Assembly: GCA_031472005.1 (NCBI GenBank)
Contig: PZJY01000008.1
Span: 1,612,001-1,676,000, forward strand
Direction: 5' to 3'
Source of the DNA: Tetracladium setigerum
Lineage: Eukaryota; Ascomycota; Leotiomycetes; Helotiales
Length of the DNA: 64,000 bases
Below, piece after piece: positions 61,363 to 64,000 of the stretch (the first letter of the stretch is position 1; every line of letters begins with the position of its first letter). Position numbers and translations under genes: made by a program. A model generated the notes under the pieces. It ran no database searches, was not told where the DNA came from, and saw only the letters and a list, made by a program, of their open reading frames with translations.

Positions 61363-61968
61363 TCAAACCAATAGCCCGAAAACCCCAATTAAAAACAACA
61401 TCAACCCAGCCTTCGAAACAACCGCCTGAACCGAGCCCTCAGAAGCAGGAATATTTGATTTGCTCGTCACCGAATAACACTGCGAATTATTCTTCGCTTC
61501 AGGAAACACGGTCTTCACACAACCGTAGAACAATTCCACCGCCAGATAATTGTCCATGCTCACATTCGATCGGGAAACATTACAGTACCTAAAAACCAAC
61601 ATCAAAATAAATTGATCAGTAAATGTATTATCTGTATTGGTTCCGATAGTTCGTTTCGAGGGGTAAAGAGTTCGGTAGGACCGTAGGTAGGTATGTGAGA
61701 TGTGTGTGGGAAAGGGCAAAAAAAAAACGGACTCAATAGCGCAGCCAGCCTGAGCTTCAAACTCTCCAAACACTTGATCTGGCATGGAGCCAATCTCACG
61801 CCAATTTGTGGCGTTGTGTCGCTCGATGTTATTAACGGTGGTGTTGCAACATGTTGATAGTATTTTGTGAGAGTCAATACCCTTCAGCGTGGTGCAACTG
61901 GCGCCGTTGTAGGTACTGAGCCATGGTGGACGCGACTGAGGGCAGGTTGTTTGGTTGGAGAGAGACAT
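61363..61968 (-). CDS. Small cysteine-rich protein with hydrophobic C-terminus
   Basis: Uncharacterised protein of 153 aa. Exons are 61968-61733 and 61588-61363; the 144-bp intron 61589-61732 (GTCCGT donor followed by T10, GTTTTTAG acceptor) joins CAI|EYCNVS. The intron is also open in frame, so retention would give 201 aa, but its poly-T and proline-poor composition argue for splicing. It has eight cysteines, including an adjacent CC pair (LSTCCNTT), and several N-glycosylation-type NxT/NxS sites. The last 20 residues (VSKAGLMLFLIGVFGLLV) are hydrophobic after Ser-rich residues, as in GPI-anchor signals or tail anchors. No N-terminal signal peptide follows the chosen ATG (CAAAATG context), which is odd for a glycosylation- and cysteine-rich protein; an upstream exon is possible. 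Confidence 0.65.
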   Translation of the reverse strand: MSLSNQTTCPQSRPPWLSTYNGASCTTLKGIDSHKILSTCCNTTVNNIERHNATNWREIGSMPDQVFGEFEAQAGCAIESVFFLPFPTHISHTYLRSYRTLYPSKRTIGTNTDNTFTDQFILMLVFRYCNVSRSNVSMDNYLAVELFYGCVKTVFPEAKNNSQCYSVTSKSNIPASEGSVQAVVSKAGLMLFLIGVFGLLV

Positions 61969-62807
61969 TTTGAAGATGGTTGGTAAGGTAGTTGTCTATC
62001 GCGTATCTTTGAAAGTCGTTGTGGGGAGGAGGGGAAGCACCATTCAACATATATGAAGAGATCTTCTTCGTTACATTTCCTTGTTGGCGGCCCGATCATC
62101 TCCAGATGGCCTACCGATCCAATAAAATCCTTCGTTTGGAACGTGGTCTCTCAAAATGGATACGACGTACGCCGCCAGGAAAATAGAAGTCAGAATATAC
62201 AATATTCCAAGCCTCTCAGCGTTGCTTCAGAGCTTTCTTGGTACCAATTAAACTGGGGCTTCAGCAACCTACACAGCCTAAAGCTGTCTTGGCGTGAGTT
62301 CTCGAATCACCGAGTACACAGGTCAGGTGGTCGAGCACTTCTTGGGTTGTTTGGGAGATTGAATGTCATGAATGATTGAGTTCTTATGATCAAGATTTTT
62401 GCAACGTCCCCTGGTTTTGAGGTGTGAATTTTGTTGTTGCGCGTGCTTCAAGTCGGGTTGTTTCTTCTGCTGTTTGCGAGTCTCTTGTCTGTTCGCTTAG
62501 TTTGTCACTAGGTACTTCTCGCAAGTGACGAAAAGGGGGGAAATAAAGATAGTTATCATCACTTCTAAAGATTTTCATGTAGATGGTATATTTACTCCCT
62601 GTTCCGTTCAATAAACTACATAAGTGGGATATTGCAGCAAGAAGTGGATTTCCTCGCTAGCGTTGGATGGAAAGCTTGTCTTCATCACTACCTCCAGACC
62701 AACCTCATAATTTGTATCTCCGTATACTGAAACTCAAAACCAGCACATTTTCAGTCACCTTTTCACCAAGTCCAGCTCTGTTGCCAAATACCCCTGTGAA
62801 AACGGTG
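61969..62807. other. Divergent intergenic region
   Basis: Shared upstream region of the cysteine-rich protein and hydrolase genes. No additional feature was recognised. Confidence 0.5.
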
Positions 62808-63711
62808 ATGCTCGTCATGCAACTCTCGCAAATCAAAGCAGAGCCATACAATTGGCCTCATGATGGCCTCTCGGATCTGGAAGCAACTGCTTTGGTGATT
62901 ATTGACATGCAAAAAGACTGTGAGTTTGATGTCAATTAATACTATATATTATAAGTACATACACGGCATACTAGATGTCAGCCTAGTTCGAAACCTTCTC
63001 ATGCCAATGACTCCCAACTCTCCTCTTCTCTTTTCTACTGAGACTTACCTCTCAAGTCATCCATCCCATATCCCACAGAGCTGACAATCCTACCTACTCA
63101 AAGTCTGTTCCGAAGGCGGCTACCTCTCTCATCAAGGCTACGACCTCAAACCTATCAACCTCATAATCCCCCGCATCCAACTTCTCCTCGCCGCCTTCCG
63201 CGCACTCTCCCTCCCCATCTACCACACCCGAGAAGGCCACCGAGCAGACCTCTCCACCCTCTCCTCGCGTGAACTATTCCGCAGCCGCAACAACCCCTCC
63301 CACATCGGTATCGGCGACCTTGGTCCCCTCGGACGACTTCTCATCCGTGGTGAAATCGGCCACGATATCATCGATGAATTGTACCCCCTCCCTGGTGAAC
63401 CAATCATCGATAAACCCGGTAAAGGTGCCTTTCAAAATACGGATTTTGCCCTGTTGTTGAGGTTGAGAGGTGTGAAGAGGTTGGTGATTTGTGGCGTGAC
63501 GACGGATGTTTGTGTGGGGACTACGATGAGGGAGGGGAATGATGCGGGGTGGGAGTGTTTGTTGGTCGAGGATGCTTGTGCGGCTAGTGAAGAGGGTTTG
63601 CATCATGGAGCTGTGGAGAGTGTGAAAGGGGAGGGTGGGATTTTCGGAGCCGTCGCGAGGACGGAAGATGTTTTGGCGGCGTTGAGTGGTAGAGGAAGTT
63701 CTGTGAAGTAG
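62808..63711 (+). CDS. Isochorismatase-family cysteine hydrolase
   Basis: Predicted amidohydrolase of the isochorismatase-like superfamily. Exons are 62808-62919 and 63104-63711; intron 62920-63103 (GTGAGT donor, CTCAAAG acceptor) joins IDMQKD|FCSEGG. The catalytic triad is visible: Asp in ALVIIDMQKDF, Lys in IIDKPGKGAF and the nucleophilic Cys in ICGVTTDVCVGTTMREG. HTREGHRADLS and YLSHQGYDL resemble the biuret/ureidoacrylate amidohydrolase branch, suggesting a role in release of ammonia from a ureido or amide compound; the exact substrate is not established. Start choice is uncertain: in-frame ATGs occur at 62667, 62808 and 62817. I prefer 62808 because relatives begin shortly before the AEPYNWPHDG motif. 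The 184-bp intron is long for this window. Confidence 0.9.
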
Positions 63712-64000
63712 AGAAAATCTTTTGTCAGTGATATAAGAAATTCTCAATTGTGGTGCAGTTGGAGATTGATGGTAGTTTGTGAAGAAGAGAGGCTTGTTGC
63801 GTCTGGAATATATCTAGTTCGAGCAAGAAGAGAAGGTCAATGCAGATATCTAAATGGTCTGTCTTCTTTCATTCTTTGAGCTTGCTGCAAAATTGGTCCG
63901 TCTTCTTTGGTACTTAGAAACCATGTGTCGTAGAGGTAATGAAAAGTAAGTATTGATTTTTGTAAAAGACAAGAGATCCTTCAGTGTAGTTAGGAAGTTT
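63712..64000. other. 3' flank to window end
   Basis: Downstream of the hydrolase gene; nothing recognised. Confidence 0.5.

Noticed and set aside
61220..61429. 69-codon frame with a TATAAATA about 110 bp upstream
   Set aside because: It overlaps the conserved-looking 3' exon of the opposite-strand gene, has no domain and low-complexity composition.

Overview
The window reads as chromosomal DNA of a filamentous ascomycete (Pezizomycotina). Genes are spaced by 1-5 kb of non-coding DNA and carry short introns (mostly 47-90 bp) with GTRNGT donors, CTAAC/CTAAT branch sites and CAG/TAG acceptors. The gene families are fungal: Atg17, NudE, SconB/Met30, HET, an AusD/Trt5-type methyltransferase, a HeLo-like protein. 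A Leotiomycete is my best guess, inferred from remembered protein similarity only. No rRNA, confident tRNA, CRISPR array or intact transposon was seen.

Layout. 1-1.6 kb: 3' -truncated sconB-like F-box/WD40 gene (-). 3.7-4.9 kb: AusD/Trt5-family methyltransferase (-). 5.7-7.3 kb: atg17 (+). 7.8-8.9 kb: an F-box protein whose N-terminus copies the histone H3 tail (-). 10.4-12.2 kb: nudE (+). 14.3-21.3 kb: acetyl-CoA carboxylase (+), followed by a 5.2 kb gene-free stretch. 26.5-27.6 kb: unknown acidic protein (+). 30.0-31.3 kb: F-box-like unknown (-). 33.5-34.7 kb: C2H2 transcription factor (-). 37.7-40.0 kb: HET-domain protein (-). 41.5-41.9 kb: small secreted six-cysteine protein (-). 44.0-46.2 kb: multi-pass membrane protein (+). 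47.2-47.8 kb: DUF423/TMEM256 protein (-). 48.9-52.6 kb: HeLo-like / kinase-like / trypsin-like protein (-). 56.7-58.9 kb: malic enzyme (-). 61.4-62.0 kb: cysteine-rich protein with hydrophobic tail (-). 62.8-63.7 kb: isochorismatase-family hydrolase (+).

How they fit together. Acetyl-CoA carboxylase makes malonyl-CoA and malic enzyme can supply NADPH for lipid synthesis, but they are 35 kb apart and ordinary housekeeping genes. The 30-53 kb part is richer in accessory genes (F-box-like, HET, secreted protein, HeLo/protease), which is typical of non-self recognition and cell-death repertoires in these fungi.

The most striking object is the 7.8-8.9 kb gene. Its first 17 residues after Met match histone H3 at 16 positions, including R2, K4, R8, K9, S10 and R17, with K14 replaced by Gln. 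This is joined to an F-box-like segment and a very acidic C-terminus. The second is the HeLo-like/pseudokinase/serine-protease protein at 48.9-52.6 kb.

A caution: several otherwise well conserved genes (atg17, nudE, the 26.5 kb, 30 kb, 44 kb and 49 kb genes) need a single-base frame correction each (nudE needs two). Acetyl-CoA carboxylase, malic enzyme, the H3-tail gene and others are intact. Consensus errors are the simplest explanation; coordinates below span the whole reconstructed gene.
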